Shown here: one piece after another, positions 12,747 through 22,454 of the stretch
Position numbering within the stretch: position 1 is the first letter of the stretch
Layout of the letters: each line of letters begins with the position of its first letter
From: Lindgomyces ingoldianus
Lineage: Eukaryota > Ascomycota > Dothideomycetes > Pleosporales > Lindgomycetaceae
Direction of reading: 5' to 3'
NCBI RefSeq assembly: GCF_010093535.1
Contig: NW_022985205.1
Coordinates: forward strand, 162,161-226,160
DNA length: 64,000 nucleotides
The notes under the pieces: model-generated
The model's database searches: none
Seen by the model: the letters and a program-made list of their open reading frames with translations, nothing else
What the model was told of the DNA's origin: nothing
Program-made: the position numbers and the translations under genes

Positions 12747-14586
12747 ACATGGTCCACAAGCGAATGTTCAACACAAGCGAGTGTTCCGCCCCACCACTAA
12801 AACGCAGCCAACCTACTACTAACTGTGATGCATTAACAACTATACAATTAATTATCTTTAAAAGAGGCTAGAATTAACCTAGCTATTTAAGCTCTTAATA
12901 GAGACGCGTCTTTAACTAAGAGGCGCGCTGCAGCACTCTACAATGTTAATTAAATGGCTCTCCGCCAACAACGCGCAGGGATGACTATGCGACGCGACTG
13001 TACAGCTAACAACAAGAAGCTCACAAAGCTAGAAAAGGAGGTGATTATTAAGCATATACTTAATCTAGATTCCTAAGGATTTGCGCCTACTCTAGGTGCT
13101 GTACAAGAGATGGCCAACAAGCTTCTTACTAAGCGCGGCGCTCCACTAGCAGGTATCAACTGGCTATCTAACTTTGTCGCGCGTACGCTAGCAGTTAAAA
13201 CCTACCTTAGCTGACTGTATAATTACTAACAAGCAAAATGCAAAGATCTAGCAATTATAAGCAAGTAGTTTAAGCTTGTAGAGGCTACACAATTAAAGTA
13301 CAGCATTGTAGATTAGGACATGTATAATTTTAATAAGACAGGCTTTTAGATAGGGGTTATATTAAGCTAAATAGTTGTTACAGGCACAGATAGACGTAAT
13401 TAGCCAAAGGCTATACAGCTAGGCAACTGTGAATGGGTGACGGTTATTGCAGGCATTAACGCAGATGGGTGGGCAATACCTCTGTACGTAATCTTTAAAG
13501 GCAAGCATCACCTATCTGCCTAGTATAAAGATAAGGATATACTAAAGAACTAAGCTATTAGTGTTAGCAATAACAGCTAGACAACTAACAAACATAGAAT
13601 TACATAGCTAGAGCACTTTAATCTGCACATAAAAGATTACTTAGTAGGCTTATAGCAGCTGCTTATTTTTAATAGCTATAAGAGCTATTACTCTGTTAAA
13701 TTCCTAAAGCTCTGCAAGCAGAGGCGTATTATAGCGCTCTGTATGCCAGCACACGCGTCACATATTCTACAGCCGCTTAACGTTAGCTGCTTTTTGCTGT
13801 TAAAGCGCGCGTACAGTACTAAGATTAGCTAGTTAATCTGCTACTAGATTAACTATATTAACAAGCTAACTTTCCTACTAGCCTTTAAGGCAGCATTTAG
13901 TTGCTTAATTACAACAGATAATATCCGCGTAGGCTTTAGAGCTACAGGACTAGTCCTATTTAACCCAGAGCTAGTGCTCTTAAAGCTTAATATACAGCTA
14001 CCTAATTAGCTAGCTACTCCACCACTAAATACTGCCTAGGAGGCTTAAACACCTAGTAATCTTTATAAGGTTAAGGCTTAGTTAACTCTACTATATAATT
14101 AAATTTAAAGGCATTAGAATTTATTTTCTTTTGCTATGCTTAATCTAGCAAAGCAGCTAAGTAAGGGCGCTACTAAGATAGCTTATATTGCTGTTCTACA
14201 GCGCAATTAAGTAGCTGCCCTAGAGAGGGCCTATAAGGCAGCCACAAAGCGCAAGCAGCGTAAAAAAAAGCAAATTTAGAAAGAAGAAACTCTAACAAGT
14301 TATTAAAGCTCTAAGTTAAGTACTTAGAAGCTTACTAGTATAGTAGAAGGTAGTAAAATGCCTTAGGAGGAGTTAACTGCTAAAAGCAGCGCAGCGCGCG
14401 CACAGCGCTGCAAGCGCTGCAACAAGCCTAGGCATAACTCTTGTACATGCAAGGATATTAAATAATCCTATAGTAGTTTATTTTATATAGTATATTTTTG
14501 CGTTGTTAAATTAATAGTCTTTAAAGTTAAATTTAGTGGTGGGGCGGAACACTCGCTTGTGTTGAACATTCGCTTGTGGACCATGT
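12747..14586 (+). mobile_element. Fot1/pogo-type DNA transposon (Tc1-mariner superfamily), decayed
   Basis: It is 1,840 bp long with perfect 55-bp terminal inverted repeats (12747-12801 and 14532-14586) and a TA target duplication (12745-12746, 14587-14588). Inside, on the plus strand, a transposase can be followed through stops: a DNA-binding/CENP-B-like region at about 12960-13220, a degraded DDE block near 13315-13350 (reading FNKTGF where the family has FDETGF), a further conserved block near 13440-13500 and another near 13740-13800. Size, TA duplication and motifs fit the Fot1 group. It lies within gypsy copy B, so it is younger than that element. Its TIRs keep many CpA sites, unlike the coding part. 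Confidence 0.88.
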
Positions 14587-15098
14587 TAATTAAGGTTGTT
14601 ATATTATAGTTAAGTTAAAAGTAAGTATATAGTAACTAAAAGTGTTTAAAAAGGAATTAGTCTACATTTCTTTTAAGTTTATATTAGAGCTTATATAAGA
14701 AGAAAGGTAAGTCTTTTTATTTTTTATTAAATAGCAGGGGATTAAAGAGTTAGTTAGATTTTATTACTAAGTTAGAAAAGTTATAAGTTATAGGTAGTGT
14801 TAGACAAGAAAAAGTTAAGCTATCTCTAGACTTTTAGGTAAGCTTTAAGGCTAGTAAGTTCTTAGTTCCTACTACTATAATAAAAGTTAAGGTAAAAATA
14901 AACTACTTAATAATATAAAGCTGTTTTTTAAAGTCCTTTTAAAAAGCTTTTAAGCTTATAACATAGTAGCTTTTTTATAAAGTAAGCGCTTTTTAAAAAG
15001 CTTTTTAGCTTACTTTAATAGCTTAAAGTTATGTAAGTACTAAGCTTATTAAATTAAATTTAAAGGCTATTCTTAGCTAAAGTTTTAACATAATGTAA

Positions 15099-15416
15099 TG
15101 TTATAATTATGCATAAGTAAGGTTATAGAGCTTTACAGAGGTCTAGTTTAATTACTATATAAGGTATTATAGTAGGTATAAGATGTTATGTAAGAAATAA
15201 AAAAGTTTAGAAGAAAATTAGTAATTAAATACTTAGCTTAGAAGTCTAAGCGCTTTAGGTATAAATTAAGCCTGTTCTAAGTTTAGTTAGTGTTAAGGCA
15301 GTTTATGCTTAAGTTTATGTCTATGTTATGTTGTGTTTATGTTAGACGTGCACTAATAATACTCTAGTACGCGTCTAATACAGTTATGTCTAGGATCTGG
15401 GGAGGATACCGTGACA
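15099..15416 (-). repeat. 5' LTR of gypsy copy B
   Basis: 318 bp, homologous to 1226-1543. The right-hand duplication GTTAT follows at 15417-15421. It retains more C and G than the 3' LTR. Confidence 0.87.
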
Positions 15417-15421
15417 GTTAT

Positions 15422-15500
15422 TAAGTCCCCACGCACTTCTATATGCCTCTAAGTAGATTCCTACTGCATTTAGACCTATTATCTTGCCTAAGCTGTTACA
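15422..15500 (-). repeat. LTR-A fragment right of gypsy copy B
   Basis: This is the outer end of the LTR-A copy split by the two gypsy insertions, matching 2813-2890 in reverse complement and ending GCTGTTACA at 15500. With 1187-1225 it reconstitutes the pre-insertion site. Confidence 0.8.
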
Positions 15501-16056
15501 TTATATTAGAAAACTTACTTTTGCTAGTAATAGCTTTATTATAATATTACATTAATTATTTATTTAACTATGTTAAAGTTTAAAACGCGTTTAACTTAGT
15601 TTAAGTTATAATACTTACACAATATTACATTAAACTACTTAGTTATATAAATAGAATACTAGAGACTTTCTATTAACTAAAGCCTTTAGGTTTAGAAATT
15701 CTTATCCTCTATAATTAGAATTACCTTTAGAAAAGTTATATAAAGTACGCTAAAGTAGAAACTTAAAGACTACTAATAACTTATTAAAATTAAAGGTAAC
15801 TGCTAATGTCTATTTAACTACTCTTTAATTTTAGAATTAAAATACGCTTTAGCTAAGGTAAGCCCTCTAGAGTTAATTAATAATCTATGTTAACAGCTAA
15901 ACCTGCTTCTGTAGCACCTAAAGCTATACTTCTACCTAATTTAGAGTTAACCTCTAGCAGTATATATCGCATACAGCTATCTGCCTATATATATACTTCT
16001 GCTGTGCTAGCTGGGAGGTTAACCTTTTAGTAAAACGCAACAATTATAAGCGTAGT
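15501..16056. other. AT-rich RIP-like relic, no gene
   Basis: AT-rich sequence with stops in all frames. It is probably transposon interior, but no protein motif is readable. Confidence 0.5.
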
Positions 16057-16240
16057 TGTAACAGCGCGTACCGCGTCACATGCTCTGCGACTCAAGCTCC
16101 CTCGCTTGCGCAACAAGTAGCGCCTTGGCAGGGGGCACACATGTATATTTAAACTCGCAGAGCAGCTCCTCTGCTCCTTAGTTTAATCTAGTTGGGTTAC
16201 ACCACCTCTTGCTTGTAGCTTGAGCATGCCGATCGTGACA
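16057..16240 (+). repeat. LTR-like GC-rich terminus of an unidentified element
   Basis: This 184-bp island starts TGTAACAG and ends GTGACA. It contains a TATATTTAAA promoter-like box near 16144 and is far richer in G+C than its surroundings. It abuts an LTR-A fragment at 16241. The five bases on the two sides do not match, so it is not a clean solo LTR. It could be the 3' LTR of an element whose other end is lost or outside the window. Confidence 0.45.
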
Positions 16241-16292
16241 CTAAGTGGATTTACACTGCATTTAGACCTATTATCTTGCCTACGCTTTTACA
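16241..16292 (-). repeat. LTR-A fragment
   Basis: 52 bp matching the first part of LTR-A (2813 onward) in reverse complement, cut at 16240 by the preceding LTR-like terminus. Confidence 0.65.
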
Positions 16293-16533
16293 AAGGCTAG
16301 TAAGATTATTATATATTATTATAATACTATTTTAACACATTCTTAACTCTTTTTATAACTAACTTTTTTATGCACGCTACTTATCTAAATTCCTTACTAA
16401 AGCTTAATTATAAACTAATGTTATAAACTCTATAAAAAGCTATAACCTATAGAAGCGCTAGACTAACTTTAAAAATAATAATAATAAATTTTATTACTAG
16501 CCTACTGTAGTTAGAGAAACTAGAGACAGCATA

Positions 16534-17372
16534 TTGTCAGATATGCGCACCTACTGTCAAGACAGGAGGAACGTTTGACGAAAGCTGCTACATAGTACGA
16601 GCAATAAGCTCGAACAGTATGTTGCTGCAAATTGCAGCATTTTGCAGCATTTTGCAGCATTTTGCAGCATGTTGCAGCAAATTGCAGCATGTTGCAGCAA
16701 ATTGCAGCATTTTGCAGCATGTTGCAGCAAATTGCAGCATGTTGCAAGCTGGTCGCGCATAGGGCTAGTGCGCGAGGGACTCGGATCGGAAAAAACAAAG
16801 GCCGAGCAACACGAGTAGAGCAGAAAAAGGATCGATAAATAAAAGACGATCAACAATCAATCAATCATCCCATACATCATATCCAAACCCATCATTCATC
16901 TCAGGAAGCCCAGAAACAGTGCTTCAATCTGACACATATATATGTAATGTAATATAGAAGAACTAGCTCTGTTATTATATTGTTTATAGTTGTCAGATTG
17001 AAGCACTGATTCTAGGCTTCCTGAGATGAATGATGGGTTTGGATATGATGTATGGGATGATTATTGATTGTCTTGATTTATCGATCCTTTTTCTGCTCTA
17101 CTCGTGTTGCTCGGCTTTTTGTTTTGCCGATCCGAGTCCCTCGCGCACTTGCCCTATGCGCGACCAGCTTGCAACATGCTGCAACATGCTGCAAAATGCT
17201 GCAACATGCTGCAAAATGCTGTAAAATGCTGCAACATGCTGCAAAATGCTGCAATTTGCTGCAACATGCAGCAATTTGCAGCAACATACTGTTCGAGCTT
17301 ATTGCTCGTACGATGTAGCAGCTTTCGTCAAGCGTTCCTCCTGTCTTGACAGTAGGTGCGCATATCTGACAA
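16534..17372. mobile_element. 839-bp foldback MITE with decamer arrays and TA duplication
   Basis: Left arm 16534-16934 and right arm 16991-17372 are reverse complements along almost their whole length, with a 56-bp loop. The ends read TTGTCAGATATGCGCACC and are flanked by TA on both sides (16532-16533, 17373-17374), as for Tc1-mariner-type elements. Each arm holds a run of about 11 ten-base units of the form GCAGCANNTT (left about 16635-16745, right about 17168-17285). No transposase is present, so the element would be non-autonomous. Short ORFs read across the array in several frames are low-complexity artefacts. Confidence 0.8.
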
Positions 17373-17990
17373 TAGTAAGCTAGAAGATAATATTATAAAA
17401 CCTTAGCAAAAGTATTGTAAGTAAAGTAAATTAAATTATATACAACTATAAATTATATAACCCCCTGTTGTCCTTCTAATTGTATAAAAGCACTAACAAA
17501 GTAAGACGTAGGCTAGTTGAAAAGTTCAAATCGTATCGTACTACTTACTGTTTGAAACGCTGGGAGGGTGTAGCAAGGAAATATGGAGGCAAGTATACAT
17601 ATATACCGCTCAAGACCACCTCCCCTATCCCCGAATAATCCTCAACACGAATAACAAAATTTCTAAAGATAAACGAATTACGATATAGTTTGAGTAACGT
17701 CCGTTCTAGACACAAGAGCGAATTACTAGCTAGCCCGCTAGTCAAATACTTTTGAAAACAACCTTGGTATAGGAAACGACTAGATTTAGACATATTTTCC
17801 TTTCACAGTTACTTCCCGCTTGGCCACAAAGCTCGTCGATTTCCAAGTCATTTATAGATATGTATATACAGTGTTTAGCACACCCACAGAATGTAGGGAG
17901 TTTGGACGGCTGCTGGCACTTTTCTATATTATAAGGTAGTATTTGAACCACTAACGAAAGGTTAAACCGCTGCATCCACCACGATCGTCT
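17373..17990. other. Transition from AT-rich block to gene-rich DNA, no gene
   Basis: AT content falls steadily from about 17.5 kb. Short minus-strand ORFs (17545-17793, 17742-17975) show no recognisable features. The span lies just 3' of the esterase gene. Confidence 0.5.
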
Positions 17991-19845
17991 CTATCTTCCG
18001 GACACTCCTACTCCGGCAAGCCGAAGCAGAGCCTGAGCCACAGCGGCAACGTCCCCATCTTGGATGCCCTGCAGTGCTTCGCCGGCCCCCGCTGCAAGCG
18101 TAAGCAGGCCGATGGGGCCACCGATTGCCTCAAATGCCGGCATCACCATCGGGCATGACGCATCTCCAGCAGCCGAAGGCTTAAAGACGGCCGAAGTAGC
18201 GTTGCCCAGGCCGAGCAGCACCGTTTGGGCAGCAGCGGTTCGCGAGGACGGGAGGGCAGGCCAGCGGAAAGGCGGCTTGGTCAAGGCGGCGTGGGGATCT
18301 TTGGCGAAGGCAGCCCAGGCCGAGCGCATGAGGCGGCCGGTGGCGGCCTCAGCAGGGGAGTCCGGGATGCCGAGCATGGGGGAGGTGGCGAACAGCTGAC
18401 TTAGCTCGGAGCCGTGGAAAGCACCGACAGAAGGGTTGACGGTAAGCTGTGTGTTGGGGTAGTCACCATGGAAGATGTAGCGCCACACGGGCTGGGTCGG
18501 CGCGGTGCGAGCGAAGTCTACAGCCGCGGTGGACGTCGGGCATGTGAAGAAGACGAGGGTGTACCATTCCCAGAAGACAGTGGGCAGGTTGAGGCCCTGC
18601 CATGCGAACTCTAGTTGAAAGGACCCACCCTCCTGTGCATTGCTGCCCAGCAGTCGCGGGATCTGCGCGAAGCGGCCTGCGGTTGTGAGCGTGCTGTAGT
18701 TAGCGAAGGCGGTGCGACCATCGGCGGATGGAGCGAATGCACCAAGCGCCGATCCCATCATCGGTACCTGCAGGCGGGCATTCTGCACAGCAGCGGCGGG
18801 CTTGGACCGCACGCATGCCACACTTCGGGACAAGCTTTCGGCGGACGACGTAACGTTACCGCAGCCCAGCAGGCCCGACAGCGACTGCCACGCCGCCGTG
18901 GAGTTGGGCGGCGCCACACCGAAGCCGTCCGCCGTGCCGGACTGCGTGATTAAGCCATGTACGATGGGATCTGAGGCGTACGCGAAGCCGTACATTGAGA
19001 TGGATGCTGAGCCCGCGGACTGTCCGAACAGCGTAATGCGCGACGGATCGCCTCCGAAGGCGCCCACGTTGTCGCGCGCCCACTCGATTGCCAGTCGCTG
19101 GTCCAGCAGGCCAGCGTTGGGAGCGACGCCAGCCACTTCGGGCTGCAGGCCCGGAAATCCGAACACATTCACGCGGTAACTGGACAGAGCGGTGTCAATA
19201 AGACGAATATTGGCACGAGAAAGAAGCTCACTTTGCAGAGATGATGACAACGTCTTGCTCGTCGGCAAGGAACTGGCCCGTTGTGAACGGGTCGCTGGTA
19301 AAACCCCCTTGGAACCCTGAAGCTGGTCAGCGAGAGAAGTATAAAAGCTTGGGAGGGTGGGTGCATGTACCGCCGCCGTAGATGAAAAACAGCACCGCCT
19401 TTGCCTTTTCTCCCACCTGCGGCTTCGTCCACACATTCAGCGTCAGGCAATCCTCGCCCAGGGCGATGCCATGCTCATGGATGACATTGAAATACTCCTC
19501 CGCCGTCGGTGCGAGGTGGTACCCATCGTCCGTCAGGATGCTGTAGTTGGCCTGCGTCACAGAGGTCAAGCATGCTGGCCCAAACGAGCTTGCATTGAAG
19601 TGCGCTTTGGATCGGAAGCGTTTTGGCGCGGCGAACCGCAGGTCCCCAAGCGGCGGCTGGGCGAAGGGGATGCCGAGATACTCCGATACTTCTGTCCGGT
19701 TCGCCGCTGCGTGGCCATGGATAATTCCACTTGTCGTGCTGACCTCTTGACCGACGTTGAAGGGGCGCTGGGTGGGTGAAGACTGGGCGTGAGGTAGAAT
19801 CGATGCAATCCCCAGTGCCTGCAAGGTGTAGCTAGGGAACCTCAT
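17991..19845 (-). CDS. Secreted type-B carboxylesterase/lipase-like protein
   Basis: A hydrolase of the alpha/beta-fold COesterase family, expected to cleave carboxylic esters outside the cell. Model: exons 19845-19371, 19316-19232 and 19179-17991 (introns of 54 and 52 bp), giving 582 aa in frame. The start at 19845 is chosen because it begins a short hydrophobic leader (MRFPSYTLQALGIAS...); an upstream in-frame ATG at 19977 would bury it. Family landmarks are present: an early EYLGIPFAQPPLGDLRF block, YGGG before the first intron, the nucleophile in FGQSAGSAS (Ser about 241), the acidic residue in NAQEGG (Glu about 370) and the His in FHGSEL (about 442). The gene is intact and GC-rich beside the AT-rich transposon block. 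The substrate is unknown. Confidence 0.88.
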
Positions 19846-20964
19846 CCTTGGTTGGGTCGATGAAGGACAAAACAAGATGATCAAAGAGGAACAGGCGAGT
19901 TCACAAGCGCAGACCAAAGGTAAGGAGCGGCCAAATACGTCTCGATCAAGCCTGTATATTACAGCGCAGATCTCCAAATCTCCTGGACCCCTATCTCGCA
20001 GAAAAATTTCTTTAGTAGCCAGTCCCAGTCCTCAAATACATTCGCTGTTAAGCACATGGAGCTCCGAATACGACGTAGACTTAGCGGAATGCGGCTTAAA
20101 TTGAACTAAAGCGCGACGCAGCATGGGAGCCTAGCAATGTCGCTAGGAATCGACACTCGGACGTGTCTACGTCAGCAACCGTGGCTGAGTCTCCAGCAAG
20201 ATGAATTCAACATCTTTCATGATTCATGTACATAGCTATAATTTGGTTCCCTAGACCATTGGCCATCACTAGTTATCTTGGTATATTTGTAGACAGCAAA
20301 TGTGATATTCACAAGCTCTTCTGAGTCTATATATTCCAAGTACTGTACGAGAAGTAGATGGCGCTGCTTGGATCCATAGTGGAAGCGATATGCACACGAG
20401 CAGGTCCGAAATACAACAAAAAAGCCACTTATCGTTCAGCTACAAGAAGTAATGCTGATGGCGGTGCTAAGGTCTTTAGGAATGATGCCCTCCGTGACGG
20501 CATCGATGTAAAACTCTCGAAGATCTTCGAGTTCTACCTTCCACCCCCAAGAGACTCTGCCACCCTGTTTCTCGTCGACGTTCAATTACGTCATATCGAC
20601 AGTTATAATAGAAGGTGAGGTTGTTGTCAATGGAGAGAGAAAAGACCACGGATGCTACGCCTCTAATCTGTCTATTTCAGTGTAGTTTCAATTGTAGATA
20701 TCTTGAACATCATGCTAGGCAGCTGATGCTCTAATCGACATAGTTTCAATATCGCCACGGTTCTTTGATATTAACAGGTTATGAACCTGGAGGCTTCACT
20801 TCTCAGTTTTGCTCACTCAAATTGGCCAATTTAGTCATTTCATATCAATTTGTGAGCGAACTGATTCTTAGCATCATCGTTATTCTGAGTCTTTCCGACT
20901 TGATTGTCGCTATTACGACTTGAGTATCGCTATTAAGACTCCGATAGGCCCGTACTTTGGGGTG
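19846..20964. other. Intergenic, no supported gene
   Basis: This is upstream sequence of the esterase. ORFs at 19877-20104 and 20358-20618 (plus) lack any recognisable motif and are probably chance. Confidence 0.4.
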
Positions 20965-21294
20965 CTAAAACAAACCTCGACATGGCTCATTTTCCGAGGA
21001 GCTAGGCGCATCGAAAGCCTTGAAGTGTAACCCATTTAGTTCCATACCCACTTCACGGATGTCAGGGAGGAATTGATTAACTACGGCCGCAAACTTACGT
21101 TGTTCGTGGGGCAGCACGTTCGGGATGGCAAAGACAAAACCTGCTTGTTCCGATGAAAGAAGGGAAACAGCCATCTCGTTCGGGGTGTGCTCGGCGGCTT
21201 CGATGCGAAATCTAGCTGCCAACTCTAAGTTGCTAGATGGCCTTACATCCGACAAGTGACAGCGGAACCCGTCCAATAGAGTAGAAAATATCAT
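20965..21294 (-). CDS. Hypothetical protein, 109 codons
   Basis: I do not recognise this ORF. The composition looks protein-like (long stretch without low complexity, for example LELAARFRIEAAEH and HEQRKFAAVVNQFLPDI), and the ATG sits at the far end with no longer frame upstream. It could be a small gene, a first exon, or a relic. No signal peptide or membrane segment is evident. Confidence 0.3.
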   Translation of the reverse strand: MIFSTLLDGFRCHLSDVRPSSNLELAARFRIEAAEHTPNEMAVSLLSSEQAGFVFAIPNVLPHEQRKFAAVVNQFLPDIREVGMELNGLHFKAFDAPSSSENEPCRGLF

Positions 21295-22454
21295 GAGGTA
21301 CTATGGTAACGGACGTTAATCAGACAGGAGATATGACATGCCCGACGGATAGGAAATGGCGAATTATGTGGAAGCGGAAAGCTCTACGGAACGATGCGCA
21401 CAAGAGGGCGAAGGAAGAAATTAAGGAAGCCCCTGTCGATAGCCTATTTTATAGCCATGAGCATTTGCTCCCGTTTTAGGATCCGAGAAACGACTCCACC
21501 AGTCATTGTCTCTAGCGCGCATTCCAGGGCTGTGCTCCTGGCATGGAGGAACAACGGCCTAGGTAAACGACGTCACAAACGTCCATTTTCGCCCGCAAAT
21601 GTACCAGCAACCTGCGATTGGTTGCGATTTAGATTTTTGTTAGAAATTTGCAGAGAACGTTTGACTTGATAAAAGTCAGAACGTAGGCCCAAGGCGTTGG
21701 CTTTACGGCTATCGACGCAATCGACCGCGGCGAAGGCAAGCTTTATTCTTACGGAGCACGGATTTTTCGTCGTCTTCGGTTCTTGTATGCCAAAGTGAAT
21801 GTTACGCAGAGCGGAACGGAGGGTCCCACGAGGTCGTGATATAAGGCAAAAAGAGTAGTGGCATGGGAGAAAGAATGTATAAGCGTAATTGTGTGTTGTA
21901 TAGTCTTTCCCTTCGGCGTTTTGAACTGTCTACTCGTACTAGGTCTGGTATGGATGGTAGCTAGGCCACCAAACTGCCATCCTCGGGGTTCTCTTCGGAC
22001 ATCGCCACCTGCTTCGACTCCTTTCCGAACCTGATATTTGGCGTGACTTCACACTGCACGAAGTAAGAGAATTTCGACAGCCTTTCCCTCCTTCCATATT
22101 CCGAAGGCTCTAAATTTCACAAGCGGTCTGATACCTTCTGCGACTCGCACCCAAGTACTCTATGATCGGCGCCAATCTTATCCCACAATGCCAAAGCTAC
22201 GCCATTATTTCAGGCTCCCAGCCACCTTAGTATCGAGTCACGATAGACCTTCGCAGAGCATACCCTATTAAGCGGTAACTGCGATCTTAGTGGACAGTTG
22301 GCCGTACGCGAAGTGCCCCGAAGTACGCTGCACGATATAGGTCTTGCTTACGGAAGCGGGCATTCTGCGGCTAGAATCCATCAGTATCTACATTATTACA
22401 TGTAGACCCTGAAGTAGATTCAAAGGCAAGGGTCACTTCGCTCGCTAATACAAG
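21295..22454. other. Intergenic, no supported gene
   Basis: Only short unsupported ORFs (for example 21394-21669 plus). No repeat structure was noticed. It precedes the broken monooxygenase gene. Confidence 0.4.

Larger units (their letters stand above)
1226..15416 (-). mobile_element. Ty3/gypsy LTR retrotransposon (copy B), RIP-decayed, carrying nested insertions
   Basis: Two 318-bp LTRs (15099-15416 and 1226-1543, TGTCAC...GTGACA) bound the element, and a perfect 5-bp duplication GTTAT flanks it (1221-1225 and 15417-15421). Removing the inserted copia and Fot1 elements with their duplications leaves about 5.95 kb, about 5.66 kb if the solo LTR is also removed; both are normal for gypsy. 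On the minus strand around 10440-10700 a reverse transcriptase palm can be read through stops. Its catalytic box at about 10664-10687 reads YINN where the family has YIDD, which G-to-A changes explain. The region 2400-3540 would be the downstream pol part. No functional protein can be made. Confidence 0.88.

Noticed and set aside
16057..16240. Clean solo LTR
   Set aside because: Flanking five-base sequences differ, so only an LTR-like terminus is claimed.
16635..16745. CRISPR-like regular spacing
   Set aside because: Units are 10 bp with no unique spacers, and the organism is a fungus.
16520..17349. ORFs of 64-99 codons on both strands across the decamer array
   Set aside because: They exist because a 10-bp repeat without stops is open in several frames; products are low-complexity Cys/Ala/Gln runs and mirror each other on the two arms.
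18064..19779. Several 66-155 codon plus-strand ORFs
   Set aside because: Antisense shadows of the GC-rich esterase gene.
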